This document shows, one piece after another, positions 1 through 13,389 of a stretch of 64,000 bases of DNA; position 1 is the stretch's first letter; the number at the start of each line of letters is the position of its first letter. Below the pieces are notes generated by a model. That model searched no databases and was not told where the DNA came from. It saw only the letters and a program-made list of their open reading frames with translations. This DNA is from Drosophila persimilis (taxonomy: Eukaryota; Arthropoda; Insecta; Diptera; Drosophilidae): the NCBI RefSeq assembly GCF_003286085.1, contig NW_020825288.1, positions 10,974,001-11,038,000 of the forward strand. The letters are read 5' to 3'. The translations under genes and the position numbers were made by a program.

Positions 1-3000
1 CAACACTTAAAACCGGTAAGGCGTGTGAAAAATAAGAGCTGTTTTCTAGAAAAATACATTTTGTGTTCAACTAATGCAGACAAGATTGGGGAGCACCATT
101 GATTATAAGTCAAGCCAATACAAGTCAAGAAAACTATTTCCCGAAGCAATCATTTCAGCATTTTTGGTTCTATATTAGAATTTCTAATGCTTCCATTTGG
201 ACAATCCACATCACGTGATACGTAATTATGTGTATAAAATAAATTATAAAATGCGATCCCCATTGGCGCTTGAGTACATTAGAACTCATATGTTCCATAC
301 TTTTTCGGACTAGATTAGTTAAAACAAATAATTATGGCTTGCTTAGACCTATCTTTCAATATGCGAACTATGTAATTTATTAGCCCCTAATTGCAAAATA
401 CCTAATCAGTATTTTGGGCTGCGTAGAAATGTACACAAAACATAAGGATTTATACAAGCTACTTCTACACATGAACAGCTCTCTTAATGATTTAAACCGT
501 TTTCAATAGGCTGAGAAGGTTGCCAGGCCGAGTGTTTGTGCTATCAGAGGCCATAAACCAACGATTAGGTCTAGCAGAGGGTATCACAGCATCAAGAGTT
601 ATGTACTTAGGAAGTGTAGCAATTCGGGGGGTAGATTACTTCCCACTCAAAACTCGGCCAGGACTACCAAATAACTTGATTGGGAATTAGGCATCTATAG
701 AGTCGATTGAGCACGGGGCCAAAAGATTCTTATCAAAATGGGGCGCTATCAAGGCTAACAGCAGACTGGCAGGTGATCGCCGTGCGGGTCACGCAGTCAC
801 TAACTGTTTTCGATAATGGCCAATTAAGTGTTTAACTTTGAGCGTGACACTGGACTCTTCAATTTGAGATTTTAGGCAAACGATTGCCAATTGCTTAGCC
901 CACACTCGAATCGACTAAATGATTCACATGCACTCCAGCCCCCCAGATAATGGTCCGAAAAATGGCCTTATTTCGGCTAGTGTCCCCTATCGCATATATC
1001 ACGTTATCACGTCGGGACAGTAAAACAATAAATATAACCAGAGCAGCAATATAATATTACGATAATGTACATACAGTAGTTTTTAGTCGCGTGCCCATCA
1101 GCCTCTGTATATTTACACGAGCTTATCTTTTGCTTGTTTCCAACTGTCGGGCAATCTGCAGTGCACAAATAATAATATTTACATATCAATATTTTCTGGC
1201 ATTCAATGACCACTGCATCCGCCATAAATGATAAATACAAAACTATGAAACTGCCAAAGAATTTTTAAAATATTGCCGAAACTCTTTGAAGTGATTTTAT
1301 GAATCATTTCATCCAAACCTCTTGTGATTCAGTTTAGTAAATGTGTTTCTTGTATTTCAAGGAAACTTGAGCAATGTTTTCCAGATATTTCATTAAGTAC
1401 AAAAGACTTTCTTAAGAGAGAAAATGCATCACTCCTTTTGATTACGAGCGTAGAGAAAGACTTTGCACTGTACATATGGCTGTATGCAGATTAACCAGTA
1501 CTCTTGTTTTTGTGAATAATAAAATTAATAAATAATATGATGAATAATGGAAAGCATGACTGAAACTATGTAAGTTGCTCACCTCGAAGAATCAGTAAAA
1601 CCTGTTGAAAATTTTGTTTCAATTCCAAATATTTTGTATCCATTTAGATTATAATTTGGTATCGGAAGGGCAAATTCAAAGTATACATTTAGGCTCCTCA
1701 GAAAACCCCACCCTCCACACATACATAGATACTGCATTCATACATACATACATACATATATACATGCGAATGAATGCAAAACACACCTTGATGTATCCGC
1801 TGGTATCCCCACAACAATATCATTTTAATTACCGAATGGGCAATGGACTTGAGCGAATTAAGGGCATGCCGTCAATAAAAGAAATTGTCTATCGCCGACT
1901 GCGCTGCAATATGGAAAACAATAGAGACAAGAAAAATGTGGGCGTGTAAGAGGAAACATTGAATATTAAACGAACGGCCCCACGGGGCACCTGCTCAAAT
2001 TTATGGGAACAATCCTCTCGAAGCCGAGCACAAGGCACAAGGCGATAGCTGAACTTGACATCGGGAAAACGACAAATGGCACTAAGCAATACGAAGAGAA
2101 AAATGATAACACCGGCAACCGAAGCATTGCATACTCTGTAGTCTGATAATTATAGCGATGTTATGTGTGAATAAGTCGCAAGCTGATCAGTTCTGTCTAT
2201 TCGTAAGGTATAGCTTATCGCAGAAACAAGAAAACATATGAACCCACTTCTTCGACTGTGTGGCAAATGTATTATCATAATCATCATACCCCTTGTGGTA
2301 TGGTATTAGAGAGCAATGCGAACAGAGCAAAACAAATGACGCCGACTAATTAGCATGTGATGGGGATAAGATGAGCCGAGCCGAGCGCGCCTCTATCAGT
2401 ACGGTGGGTGTGTCTGTTTTCTTGCTGACTCTTTCTGGCGATCTCTCTCGTGCTCGCTCACTCGCTCTCTCTTTCTCTCACTTCCTCCAACCAGATGTGT
2501 ATGCCTGTGTGACTTGTTTGGGTGTGAATCTGGCGACAGGTTTCTTTTGGCATGCACTTGACGCCATTAAGATTTACGTGTTTTATTTTCCAATTAAACA
2601 TTCCGTTTAAATTACATTCTAAACGCTCGCTTGCACTCCCCCAAGGATTCATCATTTTCATAAGGAATGCATTTCCAAACATCGTAGTCGTCGTCTAATC
2701 GGAAACAAAAACAAGTTTCTATTTATAGCCGGGGCACAGCTGATAGATGCGGGTCGGTATCTTTCCTGGCATTTGGCAAGCGAGTGCAACGCATCGAAAT
2801 GCATTTAGCAATTTAATTTTAACTGGCAAAAACATTGTCGGAAGTATTGCTGGCTTGTACTTTGTTCGGTTCAGGCGCGGGGCGTATGCTTAATATGTGC
2901 GCAGAATGATCTGTGGCATAGCTTTAAACTTCTTTATATTGGCTGACTATTGACCCGACTACTATGATATGCTAATAGATAAAGGTTCAATAGATTTATG

Positions 3001-3611
3001 TGACCCCAGTAAGACCTCTTAGCAGCATTACGATTAAAGATCCGATAGTTTCATGCGTCTTCTCCAACAGGTTGCCATAGTATTCTGGTGGCCTTCTTGA
3101 CAAGCCCACCTTTACCCAATTCCTAAAGATATTTCATCTGTTTCTGACGTAAAACGTAAGATTCGTGTGCATCTAATGCGCGTAATCCGTTGGCAATACA
3201 ATGAAATGCCAACAAAGCGCCAGGCCAAATAAAATAAAAGTTCTATGCAAACTAAAAGAATGTTCGCAAAGAATTGAGATCAAAATACGTTTTTTCGAAG
3301 AGTCCAACGATTCAGTCGTCTCGAGGTGGCCGCACGAGACAAACCGCTGCCCATGAGGCTCAAAAACTAAAATTAGTGGACGAAAACAACAAACAGCGAA
3401 ATATTCAAATACAAATATATACATCTTTCTTAGATAATTAATGACAAGAGATAAAAATAAGCTCAATATAAACCAAAATATACAAACCATAAAGTAGTGT
3501 TTTTTAAGAAGAACAAAATTGTCATTAAATTGGGCAAAGTGCGTTTTGTGTGTGTGTTTGACTTACATAAGACGTTGGGAAAGAACAACCCGGAAATCGA
3601 GACAGTTTAAA
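1..3611. other. Intergenic, no gene recognised
   Basis: No long reading frame with recognisable protein sequence is visible on either strand. The stretch is AT-rich with scattered ACATAC-type runs near 1740-1765 and a CT-rich block at about 2435-2490 that resembles GAGA-factor type sequence. A TCAGTTC initiator-like hexamer near 2187 could mark a distal start for the transporter beginning at 3612, but no exon joining it could be established. Confidence 0.6.
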
Positions 3612-6252
3612 ATGGATTCGGAAAAAGTAGTACGCGCCATGGCGCGCTGGTGGCAGGTAAAGGAAAGCACTTGTATTCTCACCATCCGAAAAGAATTGTT
3701 TTTCATCTTGCTCACAGCATTTTTTATTGAAAAAATGTCAAATGATTAATTAGTCTTCAGATCATTTGGTTTATACAATGGATACTTTTTTAATGTTTTC
3801 CAAATTTCAAAAGTTGCGTGTAATGATTTAAGCCCAGTCCAACAAATTAATTGGACTTTATACACAATGGCACCTGTGGGCAACAGAAATTAAAATAACA
3901 TTTAAATGCCAATTCAAATCCGAGATGAGCTTAAAATCATGTCGTATATTTTTAGTATTTTCCAGATAATAATTAAATGATTTCCTGTTACAGACTGTCA
4001 GTCAAGAGGATGCGGACCCTTCGGCTCGCAACCCAATGCTCTATGACCCACTGCAGGATGGTGTGGTTAAAACTTCGAAGACCCGTCAATATGTGGCTGC
4101 CCTGATAAGTGAGTGGAAGACATCATAGTGGTTTTCTTGTGAATCGATCGCTAATGAACAACTTACAGTGTGCTTGGGAGCCGTTGCCGCTGGCACAGCT
4201 TTGGCGTGGACCAGCCCTGTGCTAGATCAGATCAGTGTGCACCCGCCAGCTAACACCACAGCAGGGAACTCAACAATGGGGAACGCTACAATTGCCAATG
4301 GAACCAGCCCAATACCGTTGCCTCTGCCAAGCGAAGACCGTCTGCAACTGACAGCGGGCCAACGTAAGTAGCTCGAAGTATATTACAATTGATTCCTATC
4401 CACACTTTAAGCGAGATAAAAAAGTTGTCTGTCTTATATGATAGTAATTCCACCTGGTACTTATAGATCACAGACAGAGGGGTGTATTCAGTTCGTGTGG
4501 TTTCACCATATATTCTTGATCAGCATGAATAGAAAAGTCTGTTTTGATGATCTCAAAAACTATTATAGCTAGAGTAACATGATTTTGTATCCCGATTCAT
4601 GCAATTTCACACTGAATTACGTTTATTCAGTCAAGTGTTTACTTTGTTTCCAACCTTCCAGTAATTCCTCCTAGAATCAAACTGTTTTCACTTTTGCTTA
4701 TAGAGTAACAAATAAACAGATATAGTCACTGAGTAACATCTATCTTAATGTGGAAAAGTGTCGCTTTCTATGACTTAAATGGTCTTACTAATCTCTTGAA
4801 AAATTGGATGCTATAAACGGGTTTGATAATAAATTATAAGAGCTCGCTTGTTCAGTTCGATTACCGATAAGAGTTGTAGATATTGTTATATTTTCTTTGA
4901 TTTTGTATTCTTTACATTTTCAGAGACCTGGGTCAGTTCCCTGCTGGCTATTGGCGCCTTTCTGGGAGCCATGCCCACGGGATACATTGCTGATGCCATA
5001 GGCCGACGCTACACAGCAATGGTCATGAATGTTCCCTTTATTTTGGCCTGGCTCTCGATTATCTTCGCCAATTCTGCTGGCTGGCTTTATTTTGGGCGTT
5101 TTCTGATCGGTAAGTTACTATCTTTTGAAAATAATTTACTGATTGTTAATCTGTGCTTTATCTAGGCATCTCCACGGGCAGCTTTTGCGTGGTCGCACCC
5201 ATGTACATATCCGAGATTGCCGAGACGAGCATTCGTGGCACCCTGGGCACTCTATTCCAACTGCTGCTCACTGTTGGCATACTGTTCGTGTATCTAGTGG
5301 GATCTATGGTGTCCTGGACCACTTTGAGTACGCTCTGCTTGTTTGTGCCAATCTTTCTGTTTTTGGGCCTGCTCATATTGCCCGAGACGCCAGTCTATCT
5401 GCTCAAGAAGGTGAGGGAGTGCCCATCCATCCATGCCACACATCTTCAAGCCCCATATATCTCCTTTATCTTACCTTGTAGGGTCAACGGGCCGAGGCCG
5501 CCCTCTCGTTGAAGTGGCTCTGGGGTCGCTACTGCGACTCGCGCAGTGCCATCCAAGTCATCCAAAATGATCTGGACCAGGCCGCAGCCGATGCCGGTAT
5601 CCTGGATCTTTTCAGTAATCGTGGAGCCCGCAACGGTCTGGTCATCTCCATACTGCTGATGTTCTTTCAGCAGTTCTCTGGCATCAATGCGGTCATCTTC
5701 TACACGGTTCCGATCTTCCAGTCCGCAGGCAGCACTCTCGATGCCTCCGTCTGCTCCATCATCGTGGGCGTTGTGCAGGTGATCATGACCCTAACCGCTT
5801 CGCTGCTGATCGATCGTGCTGGGCGAAAGATCCTGCTGCTCTTCAGCAGCACAGTAATGTCCATCTGCCTGGCCATACTGGGTGCCTACTTCGACATGAA
5901 GGATAGCGGCAAGGATGTCTCCTCCATTGGCTGGCTGCCGCTGCTCTGCGTGGTGCTCTTCATGATCACCTTTTCGGTGGGCTATGGCCCCATTCCCTGG
6001 CTGATGATGGGCGAGCTCTTCCTGCCCGACGTCAAGGCCACTGCCGTCGCAATCACTGTGATGGCCAACTGGCTGTGTGTGTTTATCGTCACCAAAAGCT
6101 TTGGCACAATGATCGAGTCTCTCGGATCGGACGTCACATTCTGGTTCTTCGCCACGTGCATGGCCGCTGCCACCATCTATGTGGCCACAATGCTGCAAGA
6201 GACGAAGGGCAAGAGTGCCAGCCAAATACAGTCCTGGCTAAATGGACGCTAA
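3612..6252 (+). CDS. CG1208: Tret1-like facilitative sugar transporter (MFS), six coding exons
   Basis: Coding exons 3612-3656, 3994-4108, 4169-4363, 4924-5109, 5166-5410 and 5482-6252 join in frame across GT..AG introns to give 503 residues, the usual size for a 12-helix sugar porter of the major facilitator superfamily. Family marks are visible: DAIGRRY after helix 2, PETPVYLL after helix 6, QQFSGINAVIFYT in helix 7, DRAGRK between helices 8 and 9, GYGPIPWLMMGELF in helix 10 and ETKG near the C-terminus. It should move trehalose or a hexose across the plasma membrane by facilitated diffusion. The first extracellular loop is unusually rich in N-glycosylation sequons (NTT, NST, NAT, NGT). An AATAAA at 6689-6694 is a plausible poly(A) signal. 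The gene is followed on the same strand by a paralogue at 11426. The family is clear; the specific name CG1208 rests on memory and the neighbouring genes, and the exact substrate is unknown. Confidence 0.85.
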
Positions 6253-8699
6253 TGGACTTTCCTAGTTCTTGTAGATTAGTTTAGCCAGGTGCTATTGTAC
6301 TCGTAGGTAGATATGAAGTCAAGACCAACCAATGTTGAAAGAAAATTCTCGTCGGTTAGCCGATAGATAAGTTCTGAATGATCTTGCAAACACAAATGTC
6401 AAATCTTTTTTTGCAAGGGTATAAACACTTAAATAGATAGATAATATTGAGCAAACTGTACAATTATTCTTATCAATATTGCACAATGTTAATATTAAGT
6501 ATACACAGTTCAATTAGTTCCTAAGTACCTATCTAGAATGTCTATGTAACGCCTTCCCTTCATTAGATAAGTTGATGGGGGACTTGGGAAAAGACCCTTC
6601 CTCGTCCTCTTCAGTATATGTGTAAGTATGGACAGAAGGATGGATGGAATGGATGGCAAAGACATATACTCTTATGTATATAGTTGATAATAAAACTAAA
6701 CTGTACAGCAATCCCAATCCCAAGTGTATGCATGTTTGAGCCCATTTAGTGATAACGATAACCTCTGGACCCTGGGTACGCCCCTTCAAATGAGAAATTA
6801 GAAAATTATCAGGCACTGTCTGTCGCACCAAGCCCCGATTGCAGTCGTACGACTTCGCATTGGAGACAGGCCACGCCTACCTTTGGCGCCAGGGTTTGTC
6901 GCTACTCTCTTCGTTTTGTTTCCCTTGAGGCATGGTCAATGTGAAGGTCACCGTCGATTGATTGATTGATCGACATCGAAAGCGACGCACAAAATGTAAA
7001 TTGAAATCGTGCCAGCAGCAGCTCGCCTGAGTCGAGAGCTGTCGCATTTCCACATTCTACTTCGATCATCGCCTGCCGCATTTCTATGCAAATATTTAAT
7101 GCCAATTACAGGAAGCCTCCCACAAAGTCCGTATTTGCTTGGATATTTGCTCAGATGCTCGACAGGTTGTTGACAAATATCTATCCATATTTGTGAAAGC
7201 AATACTGACTGGTATATGGGAAATATGTTGTGGGAAAATGGATGTATCAATGGGATCGGTATAAAAACTGCCACTGGAGATTATTAGATAGGGGAAACAT
7301 GTCGCGATAAACGCAATTACCGTTTAATTGCATGTTAAATAAATCGTCTAATACGGATGGATTACGGATAATCCCCTGCGAAAATAAAGTGCACATAAAT
7401 AAAATAGTAAGAACACTTCTCTATACACGAGACCCAAATTAGATTGTATGCCTGTATGAGTAGATCGCATTCTCAATCTTAAAACATGCAACACTTCCAA
7501 ATTCTGTTTGACATATTTAAAAACCGCGTTTTGGTGACACACGCTTTCATAATTTTGACTCAGCATTTTGAGCGCCGAAGTTAATATATAAATATTGGAT
7601 TAAAAAGAAAATTGCCTGACCTTTCATAGGATTTTTTTATTTGTGTCGATTCAAAGGCTATTCCTGAAGACATATAGAGCCAAGATTGAAGTTTTCCACC
7701 ATTTTTAATGTTTCTCAAACGTTGACCTTTATTTAAAGTTAACAAAAAAAGTTCTTGCAAAATTGAAATTCGAGGACAAAGTATAAATGGAATGCAAGAC
7801 TCTTCTATACTCTTCTTCGAGTCATAGTTGTATAGCATTAAGATTTAAAAGGATAGAAAGTAGGTGTCAGTAACTATATATTTGTATCAATTGATTTAAA
7901 CACTATTTGCGACTGTTGTAATACGTTTTATATAAAACAATACACTAAAAATTACCCCTGAAGCACCGTAAAAGCCGGATATTTATGGATCTATAGCAAA
8001 ACATCAAAAGTGTACGAGTATTCAGCTTTTTAAAATACTCCTAATTAGTATTTGTGTCAGGTTATCTTTAAACGACTTGTTTCGGATGGGGGGAAACACC
8101 AACAAGACGCAGTCTCAAAAGACTTAATGTGCCTACCGCAGACACATTTCAATTAGCACGCACGTTAGCCGACTGGCCTAGCGACTTTATTATGTACTTA
8201 TGTATGTCTTAACTGTATCGATAAGACATCGAAATAAGTCAATCCCCCGGGGAGTGTCCGGTGCATGCTAATGAATTTCCTTGAAGCTGAGTCCGATCAA
8301 AGTGAGGCAAAGTTTTCCACAGAATATCCGGAACTAGGGGGTCTTACGTTGCTGCGACATTTTAAGTCAAATACGGCTGCTTTGGAGAGAGCCAGACAAT
8401 TGTCAGAAAGGCAGACAAAGTGCTGATAAAAATCCCACAAATTCCGAGCTCAGTTCTCTCGGCTCTGCTTTGTTCAATGGTCGCGTCTGAGTGGCTATTC
8501 AATGCGATATAATAGCCACGGATATCTGTACTACTAATATGTATGTATTTTCGTATGTGTCTCTCTCTGCTTATTAGTGCTTCGAGCTTGCGAGTATATA
8601 TATTATATGCTCGGTCTGGCGACTAAGCAGAGAATTTAAATGCGTCTGTCATAATTTCCCGGCTTAATTTTGCATGCCCAATCGACAAAAGCGTCAAAA
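6253..8699. other. 3' UTR of transporter 1, then intergenic
   Basis: The first 450 bases are the likely 3' UTR of the upstream transporter, ending near the AATAAA at 6689-6694. The remainder is AT-rich with no convincing coding sequence on either strand. Confidence 0.5.
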
Positions 8700-8719
8700 C
8701 ATTCTCCAATCGACATCAT

Positions 8720-8880
8720 TTCAGTTCCGGCAGCCAAACAAAACTGTTAGCTTTGATCTGTCCATAGCCAGACACCGAGTTATTTTCCACAATACGTATA
8801 CGCCGGGTATTACTACGAGCTCTAATTTGACAGTGCTTCATTAATTGTGTTCTAATTGAAAATTTCGGCTACCATAATGG
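8720..8880 (+). promoter_or_regulatory. Candidate distal promoter and first exon of transporter 2
   Basis: A TTTCAGTTC initiator-like sequence near 8728 is followed by about 150 bases ending in ATGG directly before a strong splice donor, GTGAGT, at 8881. This has the form of a short 5' exon of the transporter at 11426. If it is spliced to the acceptor before 11398, the ATG at 8877 reads out of frame with the main start and terminates after 14 codons, so it would be an upstream ORF. No transcript evidence is available from sequence alone. Confidence 0.3.
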
Positions 8881-11397
8881 GTGAGTGGACCTACTAAATG
8901 TGCTTTATCTGTATAGTGTTTTATGTTGTTGCTGTCTGTGATGCATTGCCTCGCTTCCCTGCGCCTAAAAATTGGTCAGAATGTTTACCCTTGAATACCA
9001 AATATAATCAAATATTGTTGTGCGTAGATTGGGGAAAAAACTGAACGTATTATCGCAACCACTGATTTCTTAAATCAAAATGGTAGCTTTTCTGTTAGTT
9101 TCGATTTGTTGCCGTTGAGTTCGGACCACAAGTTTTACCATTTTGGGCTAAGATCCCTGGCAAGCGAATTGATTTGCTTTATTTTTATTTCTTTGTGAGT
9201 AAAACAAGCCGAAATTCATAACCTTTTATTTTAAAGACGTTGTAATGTGCTGAACGAGTGGTTTAAATATGTTTCAAAAATATGGGTTTATATGTTTAAC
9301 ATTAGTCCCTTTTTTTAATTTTGCATTTATTTTCATATCAGATATTATATTAGAGTCATGTGAGAACCTTCAAGGACTTTATGTCCCGTCAACCCACTAT
9401 TTTTCAGTGAACACCTATCACTCAGTTTGTCAAACCTCTGAATAGTCAAGGTTTGGAATCATATCTGTATTTACTCGATTGCCAAATAATATATAAGTAT
9501 CTTTTCGTGGCGCCTAAGTACTTCTGACTTATCAAAATTACTTCTATTAAACGTTTGTCGTCTGTGTCAGCGCTTAATTGGAGACCGAAATCAAAAAAAT
9601 GTTTGATCAGTTGGTGGTAACTAGTAAATAAGGAAAAACCCATGAAGTTCAAATGGAAAGTAAAAAAATAAGGTTGATGGAACGTGTTCAACGGTCTTTT
9701 GCGAAGGTGGCAACAATTGTGAATCGGTGATAATCTTTACAGGAAGAAGTTCATAAACTATGTTTTTTAATTATAATAAAAGCTTATCGAATACAAGAAC
9801 AAGAAGTTTCATAAAAACGTGTTAATTTATGGAAAGGAAATACAAAGTAAAGCCAATACGTATGTATGCGTTTTTAGGGCTGAACTGAAAAAGCGACTTT
9901 TCATTTTTGAGCTTCAATCTTTCATTTCGATATGAAGGAGTAAACTTGAGTACCAACTTTTTCATAGTCATATGCGAGAGATACTCTTCCAAGGCAGATA
10001 GGGCTCTCCCTGCGATGGTGTCACACTCTATTCACGTGCTGTGCTCCATCTGAGTCAATATTTTCGACTTGTTGAGGCGTAACGCTGCAGAACTGTAATT
10101 AGCGGAAATAACTTAAGAACTACTAATCAAAGCAGCTATTTACGCCGTCACTCGGTGGCATTTGATTTGTTTGTCCATGTAATGTGGATATGGTTGGGCT
10201 GGTTATGATTAGAAGTGCCAGAGGCTAGTTGATGATTAGAGGTAAGTTCTTGGTATCCCACTCACATCCCCAATCAGCCGCTGGACGCCAATCCATTGAA
10301 GTGGGAGGCGGGCGCCCTTTGCCGTCGGGTCGTGTAAGCAAACAAATTGAGATTGGGGCGCCTTCTTTTTGTCAGTTTTTTCGCAGTCTTATCACACAGA
10401 TGTACATACATACAATATGGGTAAATAGGCCAGTTCAAGTGCAAAATGCACACAAATGGCGCAATTTCAACCAAAACAACCAACGCAACAACAATAATAA
10501 GGTTTTGAAGAGAGATTTCGATTCGATTCCGATGCACGGGGGTTCGATGGGAGAGCTAACGCTGATGAATACTAGATGAGTTTGCCATCGAACGAGAGGC
10601 GCTGCCCCTGATAAGATAATACACGTGTAAGAGCACTTGTCGATGAGCATTATTGACTGAGTATTGATTTCGAATGCCTGTCATATAAGGCTAAAAATCT
10701 TTAAATTCGCGCGATTCGCCGATCCAATCACCATTTCAGTTCTGAGCTGAGAGGCTGACAGTTTTCAAAATCATTTTCCTAGTGCGGATCCTTTTTGCTT
10801 GACTAAGAAGGATATGTAAGTAGGGATGTGTAAAAGTCAAAAATATCATCTGACAAATTCCGTATCTGGCTACAACGTGAAATTAATGATAGCCAACAGA
10901 AAGTGTCAACAGTGATTGTTAAAATAATTACACAAATATATTCTCTAATGATAATTGCAGAAGAAAACATTTTCAAATTCGACAGACATTAATTTGATGT
11001 AGCTTTTTTCGCTGTGCAATAAAATTAATTTTGAATAATGATTACATAGAACGCGACTACTCTTCCGCATGCTATTTTTTTATTTTTTAGTAACTTTACT
11101 ATTAGCTAATGTGTGAAGATGCTTTGATAATGTGATGAATGAAAAACGACACAGTTAATGTTGAGAAATGTGTAAGAACAACGTGAATGTGAATGGGTGG
11201 AACTCTCATATCTGGTTACATGAGTCATGCGCTTTTACAGAATGGACCGTCAACGAAACCATTCAAAACCAAGGGTCAAGTATAAGCCATTTGGACTTAC
11301 AGGCGATTGAATTACTAATGGGGACAGCATCATTAATCCACGTCCACTGATTTTCTAATGAGATGCTTTCGCTTTTTTTATGGTTGTGCTTTTGCAG
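8881..11397. other. Presumed 5' intron region of transporter 2
   Basis: Between the candidate distal exon and the acceptor CAG at 11395-11397 no protein-coding sequence is recognisable. Apart from the proximal promoter candidate near 10735, I see no structured feature. Confidence 0.4.
10730..10815 (+). promoter_or_regulatory. Candidate proximal promoter and first exon of transporter 2
   Basis: The sequence ATTTCAGTTC near 10735 repeats the initiator core seen near 8727. It is followed by a short stretch ending at a GTAAGT donor near 10816. It may be an alternative 5' exon of the transporter whose coding start is at 11426. The support is the match between the two initiator blocks and the donor only. 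Confidence 0.3.
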
Positions 11398-11425
11398 CTA
11401 CTGCTCCACTCGCGAAACAAGCCAG

Positions 11426-13032
11426 ATGCCGTCAGTAGCCCGCGAAGAAGAGACAGGAGTTAAATATTCCTATACGGAAGTCAGTTCTTTTCAGATTAGC
11501 GAAGTAAACACGCGAAATATGTCGCCAGAACCAGTCAAGACTGGACGCATTTTTATGGCCGCTGTGGCAGGTGAGTCAAGTTGCGATACATTTGTCTTAA
11601 AACATGTGCATAATCTGCATTCTTCGACTGTCCTCCTCTTAGCTAACTTGTCCGCCTTTGTGGTGGGCACCTGCCTGGGCTGGACCTCTCCAATTGGACC
11701 CAAACTCAAGACCGAAGATACCTCCGACTCGCCTCTGGACAGACCCATAACATCCGATGAAGATGCCTGGATCTCCTCGCTGATTGCCATTGGAGCGCTC
11801 ATTGCTCCCTTTGTGGCTGGACCCCTGGCGGATCGCATTGGCCGAAAGTGGGTACTGCTCTCCAGCAGTCTCTTCTTCGTGCTTGCCTTCGGAATTAATA
11901 TGGGAGCCTCAGAGGTGTGGATCCTATACCTGTCCCGACTGATTCAGGGCTTCGGCGTGGGGTTCGTGATGACTGTGCAGCCCATGTATGTGGGTGAGAT
12001 TTCCACGGATAATGTTCGTGGAGCTACGGGCTCTCTAATGCAGTTGTTTATTGTGGGTAAGTGTGGATAGCAAGATCTTTGAGCTCGTTTGACACTAATT
12101 TATTCCCGCTTTTAGCTGGTATTCTATATGTCTATGCAATTGGTCCCTTTGTCTCGTACATGGCTCTTCAGTGGTGCTGTATTGTTGTGCCGGTGATCTT
12201 CGATGCGATCTTCTATTTTATGCCCGAGAGTCCCCACTATTTTGCCGGAAAGGGGCGCAAGACAGACGCACTGCGTTCGCTACAGTTTCTGCGTGGCCAA
12301 AGCGCCGAGGGAGTGCACAACGAGATGGCCGAAATACAATCCAGTGTGGAGGAGGCCATGGCCAACAAAGGCACCATTATGGATCTGTTTAAGAACCCCG
12401 GCAACCGCAAGGCGCTGTTCATCTGTGCCGGCCTAATCTCCTTCCAGCAGCTTTCGGGAATCAACGTCGTCCTTTTCAATAGCCAGTCGATCTTTGCCAG
12501 CGCCAACACGGGACTGGATCCCGCCATTGCCACCATTATTATTGGCTGCGTCCAGGTGGCATCCTCGGGCCTGACGCCCATCGTGGCGGATCGCCTTGGC
12601 AGGAAGGTGATGCTGCTGACCTCCGCCAGTGTGATGACAGTGGGTCTGACGGCACTCGGCGCCTTCTTCTACATGCAGCTGGTGGTGGGTGACATCTCCA
12701 ATGTGGTGTGGATGCCAGTGCCAGCGCTAGTTATCTACAACATAGTCTACTGCACGGGCTTCGGGCCACTGCCTTGGGCTGTGCTCGGCGAGATGTTCCC
12801 GGCGAACATCAAGTCGTCTGCCTCGTCCATTGTGGCCAGCACCTGCTGGACTCTTGGCTTTCTGGTTACCTATTTCTATCCTGCTCTGGATGCCCTTGGT
12901 TCCTACTACGCCTTCTGGCTGTTTGCCGGATTCATGGTGGTGGCCTTCTTCTTTGTCCTTTTCGTGGTCATGGAGACAAAGGGCCTCAGCCTGCAGGAGA
13001 TCCAGGATCGACTAAACAGCAAGCGCAACTAA
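11426..13032 (+). CDS. CG1213: Tret1-like facilitative sugar transporter (MFS), three coding exons
   Basis: Coding exons 11426-11570, 11643-12056 and 12116-13032 join in frame to 491 residues. The ATG at 11426 lies 28 bases inside an exon that begins after the CAG at 11395-11397; it is the first ATG in the correct frame and gives an N-terminus of normal length. Twelve-helix sugar-porter marks are present: DRIGRK, PESPHYF, QQLSGINVVLFNSQSIF, DRLGRK, FGPLPWAVLGEMF and METKGLSL at the C-terminus. The likely role is facilitated diffusion of trehalose or another sugar at the plasma membrane. It is a same-strand paralogue of the gene at 3612-6252 but has fewer introns and lacks the glycosylation-rich first loop. 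A candidate poly(A) signal, AATAAA, lies at 13276-13281. The sequence matches my memory of D. melanogaster CG1213 closely; that match was not checked by search. Confidence 0.9.
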
Positions 13033-13389
13033 GAGAGGGCCTATTTGTTAATATATGTATATGTGTCGTTTAAGTCCTTAAAGATCTTATATGTATATCT
13101 TAGGTCTAAAAGCAAAGTATTTTATTGCATAGTCTTTTAAGCTTAAACTCAATTCTGTTAAACATTTTGCCAAAATACACTTTAGTAATATGAAGAGCAG
13201 TGCTGTCTTTTTTATGAGCTTTATGAGCTAAAAGTCCGCAAAGCCACCAAAAACGTTTCGCAGAATATTCAACGAAATAAAAGCTATCTCTTTAAACCAC
13301 AGAAAAACAAAAATTCTGGTTACAAAATTACGCTTCCATATACATATATGTACATATCTTATGCCGTGCGAGAATGAGGAAATCGAAAA
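13033..13389. other. 3' UTR and flank of transporter 2
   Basis: AT-rich sequence holding the candidate AATAAA at 13276-13281 and ATATGTATAT-type runs. No gene is seen. Confidence 0.4.

Noticed and set aside
1605-1949. 114-codon + strand frame in the left intergenic region
   Set aside because: Largely made of ATACATACAT repeats (THTYIDTAFIHTYIH) and lacks any family signature.
5791-6225. 144-codon minus-strand frame in the last exon of transporter 1
   Set aside because: Antisense shadow of a GC-rich coding exon; composition (His/Gly/Glu-rich) matches no protein and the + strand is a clear transporter.
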